The notes under the pieces are model-generated. The model did no database searches and was not told where the DNA came from. It was given only the letters and a program-made list of their open reading frames with translations. A stretch of 64,000 nucleotides of DNA from Liriodendron chinense (taxonomy: Eukaryota; Streptophyta; Magnoliopsida; Magnoliales; Magnoliaceae): the NCBI GenBank assembly GCA_003013855.2, contig PVNU02003892.1, positions 2,790,001 to 2,854,000 on the forward strand, read 5' to 3'. Made by a program: the position numbers and the translations under genes. Every line of letters starts with the position of its first letter. Positions within the stretch are counted from its first letter, which is position 1. This document shows, in pieces, positions 23,900 to 35,757 of the stretch.

Positions 23900-26130
23900 T
23901 GACCACTAATGAATAATGTATCAGGTTAAGAAATATTTCATAATATAACCTTATTAGATTTAAGGCAATCTCCCGATTGCTACAAAGGAAGTCGATGTAT
24001 TTTATTATGAAGACCCTGCACACGGCTCAACCTTTCTATTTTGGGAGACCTTGTACTACCTCGAGGTTTCAGCTATTTTTCTAAAGTGGTGTGTTCCCCC
24101 AGTCACATAGATAGAATAAACATCTTAATGCTCCGTATAGCCGTCGATGAGTTCATCGTACCTCTAAAAATGTTTTTCGTCAATGCTATCGAACAAACGA
24201 ACCAGCCTTCTTTTTAGGTACACAGCAAACAAAATCCAATGACGGTTATCCACATTTTGTGAAAAAGTATATCTGCACTCACACAAGCAATATTATAAGT
24301 ACATTTAAATCTAATTCATTATGTATAACAGTACAACCAGTTAGTCACGTTTAGGTGCGCAATGACAAACTTACACAAGCATACATCCAATATTCCCCAT
24401 TACCCCTCTAACAATAGCCAAAACATTAGGACTAATATTTCTCAATATTTCGTTTCTAGTTCTTTAATTATGTATTTCGTTACCAAATTTTCGGAGAAGT
24501 TGAACATTATTCTGAAAAACTTACTATCATGAATAAGGAAAGTATAAGTTTGATTGGTTGCAATACCAGTATTGCATAAATATCAGAAGATAGACATTAA
24601 ACCAAAACAACGTCGTTACAAACTTACAATCCTGAGGAGATCTGAAAAGATATTACAGACATTGATCGTTTAAAAAATCTGTATATAGGTTGATAGCCTG
24701 TGTGAGCCTAAAAATATCAGTAAAAATATATAATGTAAAATGCTTTTACAGCACATAAAAGACTTTGTTGCCATTACTAATATACCTCGTCATCAACCCA
24801 TCTATCATCGCTCCATAAAGCCTATAGCTAATCAGGAGCATTATCCTTCAAGGCCGCCTTCTTAATATATTTGTATCCCTTGGGGCTAAGCCTTCTCAGA
24901 TGATGCATAAATTCATACTCCTGTACAAGGTCCCCTACTTAGGCCTGCATCATATATATTAGTTACATCGCAATGCGCAAGAATAACGGATGATAGTAAT
25001 TGAGAATTTCAATACCTTTAGTGAGTCCACTTGATTTCGTAGGCGGACATTCTCTTCTTCCACTTCCTTTAATTTTGTTGCAAGATGCGCGGCTTCTTCT
25101 GATAAATTATTGTTATGGGACACTCTTGTCTCATGAATTTATCCCCTTATTCTTCATTTTCTTCAAGGCGGGGATATTTTTTTTCCTCATCCATGGGGAT
25201 GAGTTTGCCAGTAACCATAACCTGCCACAAGATGTATGTAGTGTCAGAAACACTGAAAAATTAGAATATAGAGACTCTGAAACCTGGTTCGATGTGATAT
25301 TCGAACTTACCGAGCCATTGAAAAAAAAAACATTGGCTAGCTTATTGTATTTTGTCACCTTATTCACCTTCCAATTCAGAATTCGTGGAATTCTAATTGG
25401 AGTCCTCTTGGTGGCCCAGCCATCTGGCATGGATAGGCTGGGGATTATTCACTTTAGGTGATTATTAAAAGTATCAAAATTATTCGCCAAATCAATATAC
25501 TTATCTTCGCACGGCTTTTCTTTGGGCGCTCTGATAAGTAAGTTTTGTACACATATCAACATCGCTAGTTATATGGTGACCTTGTCATTACTTCTCCTTA
25601 TCGGGAGGGTTGTAAATGCGTCGAACAAATTTTTCCTTGATATATGGGACTGATCCTTAAAAAATTGATCCCTAATGCTCACAGACAATCATTGATGGGT
25701 CTGCTTTCATTTATCTGAAGCTCCCAACACCAGAACTGTAATCAAGGCAAAGTTTATCTCCCTGAAGTGGAGAATGGTGCTACCAAAGTAAAAGTGGGGG
25801 TCACTAAGGTGCCTCTGTATCAGGTAGTGGACCAATGGTCCATTTGCCTTCCACTCTCCTTCATTAAAATAAAGGAGATACCCAAATTGAATTCTTCTGA
25901 ACATCTCCCTCTTGCCAGGGGACTTGTTGAATTCATTATACAAAGTACTTAAGAATTTCACGAAGTACTTTAATGTGGCCTTTACATTGGAGTATTGTAG
26001 GCAAAGACCATCCATTCTCGTTACGATCTTGAATGTTGTAATGATTCAAAGATAGATGATTAAGTGAAACATCATCTGTATTTAACAAATTCAAGAATAA
26101 TGTGTACCGTCGAGAGTAATTGTCATCCAT
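23900..26130 (-). pseudogene. DUF1985 / Ulp1-like (C48) protease gene of MULE, unit 1, decayed
   Basis: Reading on the minus strand, 26,130-25,707 encodes a DUF1985-like domain (FRRIQFGYLLYF, GPLVHYLIQRHL, FREINFALIT). Then come RTPIRIPRILNWKVNK (about 25,410-25,360), a coiled coil LATKLKEVEEENVRLRNQV (about 25,090-25,020) that ends in a GTATTG splice donor, and finally the C48 core at about 24,280-23,960. The core has NRHWILFAVYL (His), RLFDSI (Asp 17 residues later, the spacing of yeast Ulp1) and KYIDF. The catalytic CG has become CR and several stops interrupt the frame. In intact form it would be a SUMO-protease-like enzyme. Such genes are common cargo of plant MULE and CACTA elements. 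Identification rests on motif reading. Confidence 0.65.
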
Positions 26131-26415
26131 CGATTCTCATTGCTAATCGCCAATAGTGTCACTGTCCGTTGCCGATATTGAATATCAATCGTCGATCGTG
26201 ATGTGTATCAGCAATGGACAGTAATATCGGCGACGGAATGTGTGCATCGGCAACAGATGTTGAGTATCGGGGATGGACAGTGACACTATCGGCGACGGAA
26301 TGAATGTATCAATGACGGACTGAATATATCGTCGACGGATGCTGAGTATCAGCGATGAACAGTGGCATTATCGGCAATCATCACTGTGTGTATCAACATT
26401 TGACAATGTGTATTG
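26115..26415. repeat. ATCGTCGAT repeat block C, unit 1
   Basis: Units such as GTGTATCAGCAATGGACAGT and TATCGTCGACGGATGCTGAG. It sits upstream of the DUF1985 frame, between it and the right TIR. Confidence 0.8.
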
Positions 26416-26911
26416 GCCTTATACAAAAAAATAAATAAATAATAAAACTCTTCGACCGTGGGACCACCAAAACTTCCACCATGCATGCACGATCCATACA
26501 AACACGACATCCTAATCCCTTTCTGAGTCTACAAAAAAAAAAAAAAAAAAACAATTAGGAAAGAGACCATCACACCCTCCTCCCTTTCACAACTTTCGAC
26601 CATTGTCAGCCACTAACAAAATAAAAAAAAACACACACAAATAATTACGTTTGCGCGTTATAGCTTCTATGTATCATAGTGTAGCTAGTTAACTTCACGG
26701 TGTGGCCAGAGTTTTTCGATTGACTTCAGAAAACCCTACTTTTCGTCACAACACTTCGCTAAAGTTTCACAGCTATGTGCTGGAGATTCTCGACATCGCG
26801 GGGAGTGTGTTGTACGTCCTAACCCTACTAACCGTAGGTGAGCCCATACTCTTTGTGTGGTCCCCTCTAAAGAAGAAGAAGGGAGAAGAAAGAAAATGAG
26901 AGATGCCTAAA

Positions 26912-27405
26912 TGGGGGGACCTTTATAACCCACTGTGAGGCTCTGCGTGGAGCCCACTGGATAGTCTAGGAGGAGATCCATTCCGTCAACATGAGAGGGG
27001 TTTTAATTTAAGGTAATTGAATGAAGTCTGAGATCAAAACTCATCAGCGATGAACCACACACGTAGGAACATTTCGAAATTAATTCACGGGTCGGGCCAT
27101 GTCGAGTTAAAAAAAATAAATTATAAATGATTCCTCTTGTGCTTTCGTGGCCGTTGGAATGCAATGAACGGGTCAGATCCACCGAGGGGTGTCTCTCACC
27201 CTTGATCTGGCGGGCCCACAGCCACACACCCATAAGGCTCCTTGACTTCCGCATACTAACGCCGCCGAACGATGGGATGGTAGTGCAGAGGGGCATTATG
27301 GTCAGGACCGGCAATAACTAAAATGCTACATAAATAATAAGTTCGGTACCGACCGGCAATAACCAAAATAACCTAGTAGTTTAGGATTTTTTCAACTATT
27401 ATCCC
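26912..27405 (-). repeat. Right terminal inverted repeat of MULE, unit 1
   Basis: Inverse partner of 20065-20560. It includes the mirrored TATAAAGG box at 26920-26927 that faces the DUF1985/Ulp1 gene. Confidence 0.8.
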
Positions 27406-27460
27406 TTCCATGTACACATCCCGGATGAGCCGTAAACGAGGCTTTGGATGGCTACTCTCG

Positions 27461-27760
27461 AATACATCCCGACGTACTGTATTGTGATACGTCGGGAGAC
27501 TGACTGTATCACCTTTCAATGGTCCAAGCAGTTTATACGCAACAGATACACAACAAATAAAATCCATTTTTTCCAAAAAAAAATGGACGTCCACCATAAC
27601 ATCTCTGTAATCAAATCGTTGAAATATTCAACCTGAAAATTTTCATCCTCCCCATCGAAGCGACGCCCTATCAAATAAACGGTTCGGATCATTTAAAAGA
27701 AAACCAAGATCCAACAGATGAAGTCCCGACGTATCATATTGCAATACGTCGGGATGTATT
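27461..27760. mobile_element. 300-bp fold-back element with two 31-bp hairpins, unit 1
   Basis: Starts AATACATCCCGACGTA and ends with its inverse TACGTCGGGATGTATT. Each end is itself a hairpin: 27467-27497 (10-bp arms TCCCGACGTA) and 27724-27754 (11-bp arms TCCCGACGTAT). The hairpins are identical in the unit 2 copy (55,151-55,450). It lies about 0.5-0.8 kb upstream of the STP14 ATG. No clear TSD was found, so it could be a MITE or a promoter structure. Confidence 0.65.
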
Positions 27761-27963
27761 GAAGCAAAATCTCAACGAAAAAAAGGCCACCAATCCAGGG
27801 GTAGTTTGGTCATAAAAAATATAATCCCGATTATCCTATCTATAGTAATTTAAAAACAGAAAGTAGTAATTTAATTACGATTACAGCTGTAATACCATGT
27901 AAGGATTCTTAACTCTTTTCATCTCTCTCCTTCAAATCCTCCTCCCTCTTTGAAAAATCTTCT

Positions 27964-27978
27964 TATAAAAAATCCATT

Positions 27979-28018
<40 letters not shown>
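27964..28018 (+). promoter_or_regulatory. TATA box and CT repeat of STP14 copy 1
   Basis: TATAAAA at 27964-27970 is followed by a (CT)18-type tract (27,983-28,018) in the presumed 5' UTR. From the TATA box to 28,259 there is no ATG, so the first ATG is the one used. GA/CT repeats bind BPC/GAGA-type factors in plants. The transcription start is inferred, not seen. Confidence 0.5.
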
Positions 28019-28021
<3 letters not shown>

Positions 28022-28258
28022 TTTGTTTTGTTGGGTTTTTTTTTCTTTTGTTTTCTTCTTCCGCTGACACAAACGGTTTGACTCTGGCAGTATTATCTGT
28101 TTTATTCATAGATTTTGAGCTCCTTGTTCTTTTCTTTTCTTGTGTTTGCAAAGAACAGACATTAAGGTGCTTTTTCAGGAACTGGGTGGGGTTCAGATTT
28201 GCTGAAAAAACAAGAGATTGGTCTGTGAAGTGGTGGGAAAAGTTGAGGAATTGTAGGA

Positions 28259-31200
28259 ATGGCAGGTGGTTTTGTGGCAGGTGGGAAGCCTAAAAGAGCG
28301 GATCTTTATGAGGGGAGGATTACAAGTTATTTCGTCTTTGCTTGTGTTGTTGCAGCCCTTGGTGGATCTCTCTTTGGTTATGATCTTGGAGTTTCAGGTA
28401 TAATTTACAATTGCTGTCTGGGCAATTGGTTTTCTGATCTGGGGTTTTTTTTTCTTAATTTGATATATCTTGGCAAGATTTTGGTTTTTGGGTGAAAATC
28501 TTTTATGGATTTCTTCTTTTTCTTTTTTTCTGAAGTTGGTTTTTTTCTTAGAGCATTGGATCATATGTAAGATTGGTAGTCTGTTTTGGTGAATTTGATT
28601 AATGCATTTCTCTGCTTTTAGAGTTTCTGTTACGTTTACCTTATATAGATATAAATCGATACATATCGTGAACTTTGGCATGATTTTCTGATTTGGGTTA
28701 TTGATTTTTATGCATTTTGACAAGGTTTTTTTATGCTGATTTTATATGGCTCTCTCTCTGAAATTCATTGTTCTTCGTAGTTTGGGTCCGGTTGTAAGAT
28801 TGGTTCTTTCGTTTTGAAGAATCTAATGAGTGCATTGATTTTTTTTTTTTTTTTTGGTTGGTTGGTCTTTTCTCTCTCTGACTGAAGTGTATAATTCGCA
28901 ATAATTTTTTTTTTTTACGGGGTCTTTTATTCTAGTTTTGGTAATCTTAATGCGCTACTGCTTCGTAACAGTCGGCCGATATCTCGCCGTTTTTGTGGAA
29001 ACCAGGATCTCATACTCGACTGACACGGTTGACCAGCGAGTGAAGACCCTATGCTATGTTTTAATAATTAATTTCTATGAAAAATAAGAGCCCTTACGTC
29101 AGTGTGAGGATTTGTGGATTGAGCAGTGTCAAGTCGGTTACTGGGTAAACTCTGTGGGGTCCATTTATGTATTTTATCCACTCCGTCCATCCATTTTACC
29201 AAATAATTTTAGGGCCTGAACCCAGAAATGAAGCATATCCAAAGGTGAAGTGGACCACACCACAGGATATAGTGTGGGGCCACAGGAGTTTTGGATCAAG
29301 CTATATTTATGCTTTCCCTTGAGGTTGGATGACAAATAAACATCACTGTGGGCCTTAGCAAGGTTTCAACGGTGGAAATCATTAGTCCCACGAGATCCAC
29401 TTGAGCTTTGGATGTGCTTTAGTTTTGGGCTCAACCCCTAAAATGAGCTGAAAAATCGGATGAACCAGATACATTCACTGTGGGCCCAACAGAGTTTACT
29501 CAGTACGAATCCGATTTCCTGATGGAAGATCTCTATGGGCCCCACTATGATGTATGTATTTTATCCATGCCGTCCATCTTTTTTGCCAGTTCATTTTAGG
29601 GCATGAGCCCAAAATTGAAGGCAGATCCAAAGCTCAAGTTGACCATACCACAGGCAACCGTGGGGATTGAATGCCTGTCATCGAAGACTTCTTGGAGGCC
29701 ACCGCAATGTTTATTTGCCATCCAACCTATTCGTAAGGTCACACAGACCTAGATGAAGGGAAAACACAAATATCAGCTTGATCCGAAACTCTGGACCAAG
29801 GAAATTTTCAACGGTAGGCACTCAATCCCCACTGTTTCCTGTGGTGTGATCCACTTGAGCTTTGAATCTAATGATATGCAAAATGGAAATCCCCACTGTT
29901 TCCTATGGCGTGATTCACTTGAGCTTTGAATCTAATGATCTCCAAAATGGAGGAATGGCGTGGATGAAACACAGACATCATGGTGGGACCCACATCCTTT
30001 CCACCACCAAAGTTGGTGGTGAGGAGGGGTCACTACCCAACCTGAGTCCTTAGCAACTATCTGCAGTGGGACCCACCATCATTTGCGTATGACACTCCAC
30101 ATGGCCAGCACTATTACCCCACCATGAAAGCTGGAAGCCCCTATTGGATGGGCTGGATGCGGGACACACACCACAGTTGGCCACACAAGCAACCCACATC
30201 ACAGATTCAACTGACTCAGTTGGGCGATGAGTCAAGGCCCATTTTCATAGTGCCCGGGTTGGTGTCATGCACACACCATAGATGGCCCGACGCACAACTG
30301 GTTGCACTAATCATCACTTGTGCATCACAGATGAGTCTTTTCCTTTTTTCTAGGAACGTTCACTTACTTTTCATAAACGCACTCATTTCCTTCTCTTTTT
30401 TGGAACGTTCACTTACTTTTCATATATGCCTGGCCCACCTAATTGGACACATCGCCTGACTTTTAGGCCAGGTCATGTTCATGGTGGGAACCACACTTCA
30501 TGACATGCCAACTTCCAACCTTGGCTGCCCAATTCATCAGTGCATGCGTCCAAACCTACACTTGACTGAACTATCTTAAAAGCACCATCATATGAATTTA
30601 CAACGATTATTTAAACACGAAATTTGATACTTAATTCGATGGTCAAATGTAGATGTAACAGGAGATAAGGAATTTATAATTAGTACGAATTTATAATATA
30701 TTATTTTGGAAATCAAATTGAATTTACTCTTTTTTTTATTTTTATGTTGATTTGACATCTTAGTAATGTAAAAATATCATCATTGCACATTTACCTAGGC
30801 CTATCGAATTCTCCATCAAAGTGCTTGTTGACGAGGAGACAAGTATTGTAATTTGTAATCATTAAACGTTTACAATTCATTACAATCAATTACAGCCATC
30901 CAAATAGGCCCTAACTGTTTAATGGGTAGCTATTAACTGGATGGTTAGCATCATAGGTTCGATGTGATGTTTAGGCTATGTTCCATCCAAAATGGACCTG
31001 TGATGTTCATTGCCCGGATTGGTATTCATGCACGGCACATATGGTGGATGACAGATTGCAATCTTGTAGGATGATAACTCATCATCCAACATCCAAAATG
31101 TTAATTTGTCAAGCGTGTAAAACATCCAACCCGTGAATTTGCACTTCAATAAGGTTGAAGAATTTATACTAGATTATGGTTTCCACTTACAACTTCGGGA

Positions 31201-33237
31201 CCAAAAGCCCAGCTGAAAATCTCCCATGTTGATTCAGGTGGGGTTACTTCCATGGATGATTTTTTGAAGGATTTCTTCCCAAAAGTATATCGAAGAAAGC
31301 AGCTACATCTCAATGAGACGGATTACTGTAAATATGATAACCAGCTGCTCACCCTCTTCACATCTTCTCTCTACTTTGCGGGCCTTGCTTCGACGTTTGG
31401 GGCCTCGTACCTGACCAGAACAAAGGGAAGGAGAGCCAGCATTCTCTTTGGTGCAGTAAGCTTCTTCTTGGGTGCAATCGTGAATGCAGCATCTGTGCAC
31501 ATCTCTATGCTCATCATCGGCCGTATCCTTCTTGGCATCGGCATCGGCTTCGGCAATCAGGTGGGCCATCTTAAATTCAGAAAAAAGAAGAAAGAAAAAC
31601 CACTAACACAACCATCAAATTAGAAAGTATGATCATAACAATTTGAGTTTTTTGCAGATACCCCCCTCCCTATTAGATATACACTAAATAACATTTTACA
31701 AGCATACCATAGTCAAGATCCTTACCAGTTTTTCTTTATTTGATTTGGGCAACAGGCAGTTCCTCTATATCTATCCGAAATGGCGCCTACAAAACACCGA
31801 GGAAAAGTTAATCAGCTATTCCAACTAACGACTTGCCTTGGAATTTTGGTAGCAAACATCATCAACTACTTCACTGATAAGATCCACCCATGGGGATGGA
31901 GATTATCCCTTGGTTTAGCTGCAGTACCAGCGACTCTAATGTTTGTTGGAGGCCTTTTCCTCCCTGAAACTCCTAACAGCCTTGTAGAACAAGGAAGGCT
32001 AGAGGAAGCGAAAAGGGTCTTGGAGAAAGTTAGAGGCACCCAGAAAGTCGATGCTGAATTCGCCGATCTCGTGGATGCTAGCGAGGCTGCACGTGCTATA
32101 AAGCACCCATTTCGAAACCTTCTCAGTCCAAAGAACCGCCCACAGTTAGTGATAGGAGCACTGGGGATCCCGGCATTCCAGCAACTCACTGGCATGAACT
32201 CCATACTCTTTTACGCTCCTGTGATCTTCCAGAGCTTGGGTTTCAGTTCTAATATATCTCTGTACTCGTCCATCATCACAAACTCGATGCTTGTTCTTGC
32301 TACTTTAGTTTCGATGTCAGTGGTTGACAGACTGGGAAGGAGGTTTCTGTTCTTAGAAGCTGGTTGTCAAATGATATCAAGTATTGTAAGTGTTCTGCCA
32401 CTGATTTTCTCCCCTCTTCAAAGAGACTTGCAATGGCTATGGCAACTAATCAGAGTAGCCATCAGAATCCTGATCTTCCATGCATGTATAAACATGGGGT
32501 GTTGTCCTTGAGATATGGGTTGTTCATCTGCTGGCCCGAAAACGTATGTGCCGAACCCAGAAACCATGGCTCTCAGGTCATCAGGTGGCTAATCAAGAAT
32601 GTATGAGAAAATGGAAGCTGAAAAATTGTACCAACAGTTCACATTCAATGTATATGCGTGGCCCACCTGATGAACAGCCCGGACCTCACACGGACTGACA
32701 GCTATTCGCATGTGTCATGACTTGCATATGATGGCTCTTCTATAAAAATTCCTTATGTGCCTCATAAAAACTAATCTTTGAGATGGATTGAATATGCAGC
32801 TTGTTGTTGCCATTGTTCTGGCTCTGAAATTTGGCAAAGGTGTGGTCCTCCCAAAAGCAGATGGTGCTGTTCTGGTGGTCATGATTTGCTTGTTCGTCTT
32901 GGCTTATGGGTGGGCATGGGGACCCTTGGGGTGGTTAGTTCCAAGCGAGATCTTCCCGTTGGAGACAAGATCTGCAGGCCAGAGTATGGTGGTTTGCGTT
33001 AATCTCTTCTTCACAGCAGCTATTGCGCAGTGTTTCCTTGCATCATTATGCCACCTCCGCTATGGGGTTTTCATATTGTTCGCTTGCTTGATTATGATCA
33101 TGACCTCGTTTATTTACTTCCTCCTGCCTGAAACAAAGCAAGTCCCCATCGAGGAGATGGCCTACCTTTGGGAGAATCATTGGTTCTGGAAGAGGATTGT
33201 ATGCTCACCAGAAAATAAGGTTGCAACAGATGTTTAG
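28259..33237 (+). CDS. STP14: STP14-like monosaccharide/H+ symporter, intact copy
   Basis: Four exons, 28259-28397, 31238-31560, 31756-32385 and 32800-33237, with GT-AG introns of phases 1, 0 and 0. They give 1,530 nt and 509 residues, the usual STP length. This is a 12-helix major facilitator that imports hexoses across the plasma membrane with protons. AtSTP14 prefers galactose. Visible motifs: SLFGYDLGVSGGVTSMDDF in helix 1 and the first loop (from residue 37), NETDYCKYDNQ (extracellular loop), GIGFGNQAVPLYLSE (about 148-162), PETPNSLVEQG (224), QQLTGMNSILFYAPV (296), DRLGRR (345), WGPLGWLVPSEIFPLETRSAGQ split across 404-425, and PETKQVPIEEM (474). PETPNSL instead of PESPR marks the STP7/STP14 branch, and NETDYCKYDNQ and KQVPIEE favour STP14. 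The start is the first ATG after the TATA box. Intron 1 is 1.84 kb longer than in copy 2. It is the only intact complete gene in the window. Confidence 0.88.
28917..30755. repeat. Extra 1.84 kb in STP14 intron 1, absent from copy 2
   Basis: In copy 2 the flanking sequence CGCAATAATTTTT joins directly to ACATCTTAGTAAT (about 56,600). The extra DNA contains two CCGTCCATCC-family copies, one at 29,150-29,505 and one at 29,530-29,990. The remainder (29,990-30,740) is unclassified. No TSD was identified, so insertion here and deletion in copy 2 are both possible. Confidence 0.75.
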
Positions 33238-33889
33238 CGCCAATAGACATAAGACTGGACTTCAATCTCATTTTATTTTTCTTCCAACAAGTATAAGATA
33301 TGCTCATGTCATTGCCAAAGGAGTAAGATTTTAGAAATTTCTGTGGGGGAGGAAACCATGTATGCATGTGTTCTTTCTTAATTGAAATAACTCATGTCTA
33401 CATGGTTTAAATTTTTAAAATTGTAAACAAAGTGCTTTGAAGTATCTGTTATCGTTTTCAGAAATTCTGAAGAATGGTAATGCGTTTATGTTGGTGTTTT
33501 ATTGGACAGCATACTTCCAATCTTGTTGGTTGCACAGATAGTGTGGATTTTTAAGAATGGGTGATTTCTATTTGTGCTCGGACCTCATGCAGGGTGGCTC
33601 GTTGCCCTATATTTTTCTGTTTTGATCTGGAAAAGATTTTTTCTTAGATCTAAATCATTTGAAATTCCATCTTGTTAATGCGACCACACTGTTCAAACAA
33701 GTGATGCACGGTGCAGTTGGTTTTGATCTTCAGATAGACAATCTGGATTAGAGAAGCACATCTTTGAGTGAATCGTATGTGGACATTTTCTCATATGTAC
33801 TCATTGACAGTCACAAGGGAAGAAAAAAAAATTTCATTTTCCTAATATTTTTCTGATTGCTGTTTAACTCTTTGGCCTGCGAATAATAG

Positions 33890-34240
33890 TGGGGCTAAGG
33901 TTATAAGTGGGCTGGACTATTCGGGTTTGTGAGTGGTGTCGATATGAGACTATCAGCAGGCCCGTTTCAACAGGTAGGGGCTGTCATTGGGACGTGGACC
34001 CACAGGTACCCAATGGACCTGACCTGATTTTAGTTGTTTCAGGTCCCATTTCTTGGACAAGTTTGGATATCGGGCTGGGTTGGGTCTCACCTTTTGGACC
34101 AGGGTTAAAAATTCTGTCCAATCGGGCTCTGGTTGGGTCCATCAAATTGGACCCGATTAAAATCTGGTCAGATTGGGTCAAGTTGGGTCCAGTTAGTATT
34201 ACCAGTATTTTATACACATTAAGCATATATTGATTAGCCA
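33890..34240. other. GGGT-rich low-complexity stretch downstream of STP14 copy 1
   Basis: Repeated GGGTTGGGTC / GGACCCGAT motifs, also present at 60,710-61,070 in unit 2. The rest of the STP14 3' flank (33,238-35,757) has no gene. Confidence 0.5.
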
Positions 34241-34835
34241 CAGGCATCTAACAGAGCCCATTCACACACCAAGTGCCAAACTGGTGCAATATAGGCCATC
34301 CATTCAGGTAGGGCCAACTACATAAATACTGTTATATGTCCTGAAGCCAACTCAAATCTTAGATCCAAAGACCTGATGGGTACCCAAAAAAGACCTGGAT
34401 CAAGCAACACCTAAACTCAGCTATCCTGGGTGTGGGTACTATAGGACCCTGATCCGCTAACAGCCCTATCCAAAAGCCTGGGTAAAATAGGAAGGTTGAT
34501 GTCTGGCAGGCAGCTGATCACAAAGCTTTTGCTAATCCACCATTCAATAACCAACAACAAAGTGCCATGAGAAAGGCTCAAGTACATGCTATGATGGATG
34601 GAAGTCCTTAAACATGTCCAAATTCTCAATTAACAGAAATCCTCTGAAGATGTCAATCATACTTGACTTCCTGCCATTTTGCACCCAGCAACTAGAATAA
34701 AGAGTGCCCTACTTCAGCCGTTTCATTGCCCAATATCTGCATTCGAAACTTACAGCACTAACTGACATGATCCACAACATGTAAGGTGAAGCACTTTCCT
34801 TTGCAATCTGATATCCTCAACATCTGCAGACAAAA

Positions 34836-35030
34836 TGACCGAATTTGCAATATAAATCAGACAGTCAAAGAGCCAGTATCTCATTGCCTATCATATTTAA
34901 AAAGAGATCTGCATGACTGAATTTGCAATACAAATCAGACAGCCAAAGAGAGCCAGTATATCATTACATTGCATTTAAAAGGAGATCTGGATGACTGAAT
35001 TTGCAACAAAAATCAGACAGCCAAACTGCC
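34836..35030. repeat. Tandem repeat, about 80-bp unit, 2.5 copies (unit 1)
   Basis: Units begin TGACCGAATTTGCAATATAA, TGACTGAATTTGCAATACAA and TGACTGAATTTGCAACAAAA. They share AATCAGACAGCCAAAGAG and AAAAGGAGATCTG. The copy at 61,659-61,847 retains the same structure. Confidence 0.75.
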
Positions 35031-35499
35031 TATGGGACATCACCCGTTGTATTTACCTGAATACAGTATGTGACACTGGTAAGGAAAGCCTAAATTAACC
35101 AATACCTTGTATAGCCAGCACTTATGTTTCTCGTGACCAATGTTCAGAGCATCGGTATTGCACGCTGTGTTGTGCCATTGGGATACAAAAATATCATGGA
35201 AACATTAGGAAATATCTCATGTATTGCATAATGTATCGCATTTTGAGGAAAACATGGGGGAGTAATTTTCATGATACCACCTCTGGTTTCATATTCGTTG
35301 ATACCGATAGTATTCGCTGATACTATCGATAAATTAAGCCCTGACTAGAGCGTACAAGTTGCAACCAATGTTTTAAAACTTGGACAGGACCTTGAACCAT
35401 TTCTGTGGGCCATTCGGTCAAACCCGCTTGGCCTGTTTTGGCCCAGAAATCAGCTTTAATTCAAATAACAAAGAATGAATTGACTTGGCAGCGAATATG

Positions 35500-35560
35500 C
35501 TGTTAGCCTAGTGGTTAAATATTTTCCTTTGAAGTAGAAGTCATCGTTCAAGATTTTCTG
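35500..35560 (+). repeat. SINE-like tRNA-derived head (unit 1)
   Basis: Pol III box A-like TTAGCCTAGTGG (35,502) and box B-like GTTCAAGATT (35,546), spaced about as in tRNA genes. No complete tRNA fold and no clear tail. The same sequence is at 62,325-62,385. Confidence 0.35.
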
Positions 35561-35757
35561 CCATGTCTGACGAGGTTTTAGGGCAACCAGCCGTATACTT
35601 GACCGGGTTTTAAGGTGACCAGCCTATTTTGGTAGCTGGTTCTGGTCCGAACCGGTCCAGCCATCCTGTCAAATCTGGGTTTCAAGACATTTGTTACAAC
35701 ACCAAAATTCGTAGTTTGGTTCCACCTTACCCACCTGAAAAGAAGAAAGAAACAAAG

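Larger units (their letters stand above)
20065..27405. mobile_element. Mutator-like element (MULE), unit 1 copy, with perfect 9-bp target duplication
   Basis: The element starts GGGATAATAGTTGAA and ends with its complement TTCAACTATTATCCC. It is flanked by TTCCATGTA at 20056-20064 and again at 27406-27414, a perfect 9-bp duplication. TIRs of about 495 bp (20065-20560, 26912-27405) are recognisable along their length, with shared blocks such as GAACCTATTATNTATGTAGC, AATGCCCCTNTGCAC and TTATAAAGG. The 7,341-bp interior carries plus-strand coiled-coil modules, a minus-strand DUF1985/Ulp1-like gene remnant and three ATCGTCGAT repeat blocks. I see no MURA transposase domain, so it is probably non-autonomous or a cargo-carrying derivative. 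Ulp1-like cargo is known from plant MULEs (Kaonashi type). Confidence 0.85.

Noticed and set aside
25000..25461. A 153-codon plus-strand frame
   Set aside because: It is the opposite-strand shadow of the MULE protease gene, whose minus-strand reading gives RTPIRIPRILNW and a coiled coil.
26702..26899. A 65-codon plus-strand frame conserved in unit 2 (54,380-54,577)
   Set aside because: Conservation is expected from the duplication alone. It lies in the leader of the opposite-strand MULE gene and has no known motif.
28048..28293. A possible upstream ORF in the STP14 copy 1 leader
   Set aside because: It begins with TTG, not ATG. The leader of copy 1 has no ATG between the TATA box and 28,259.
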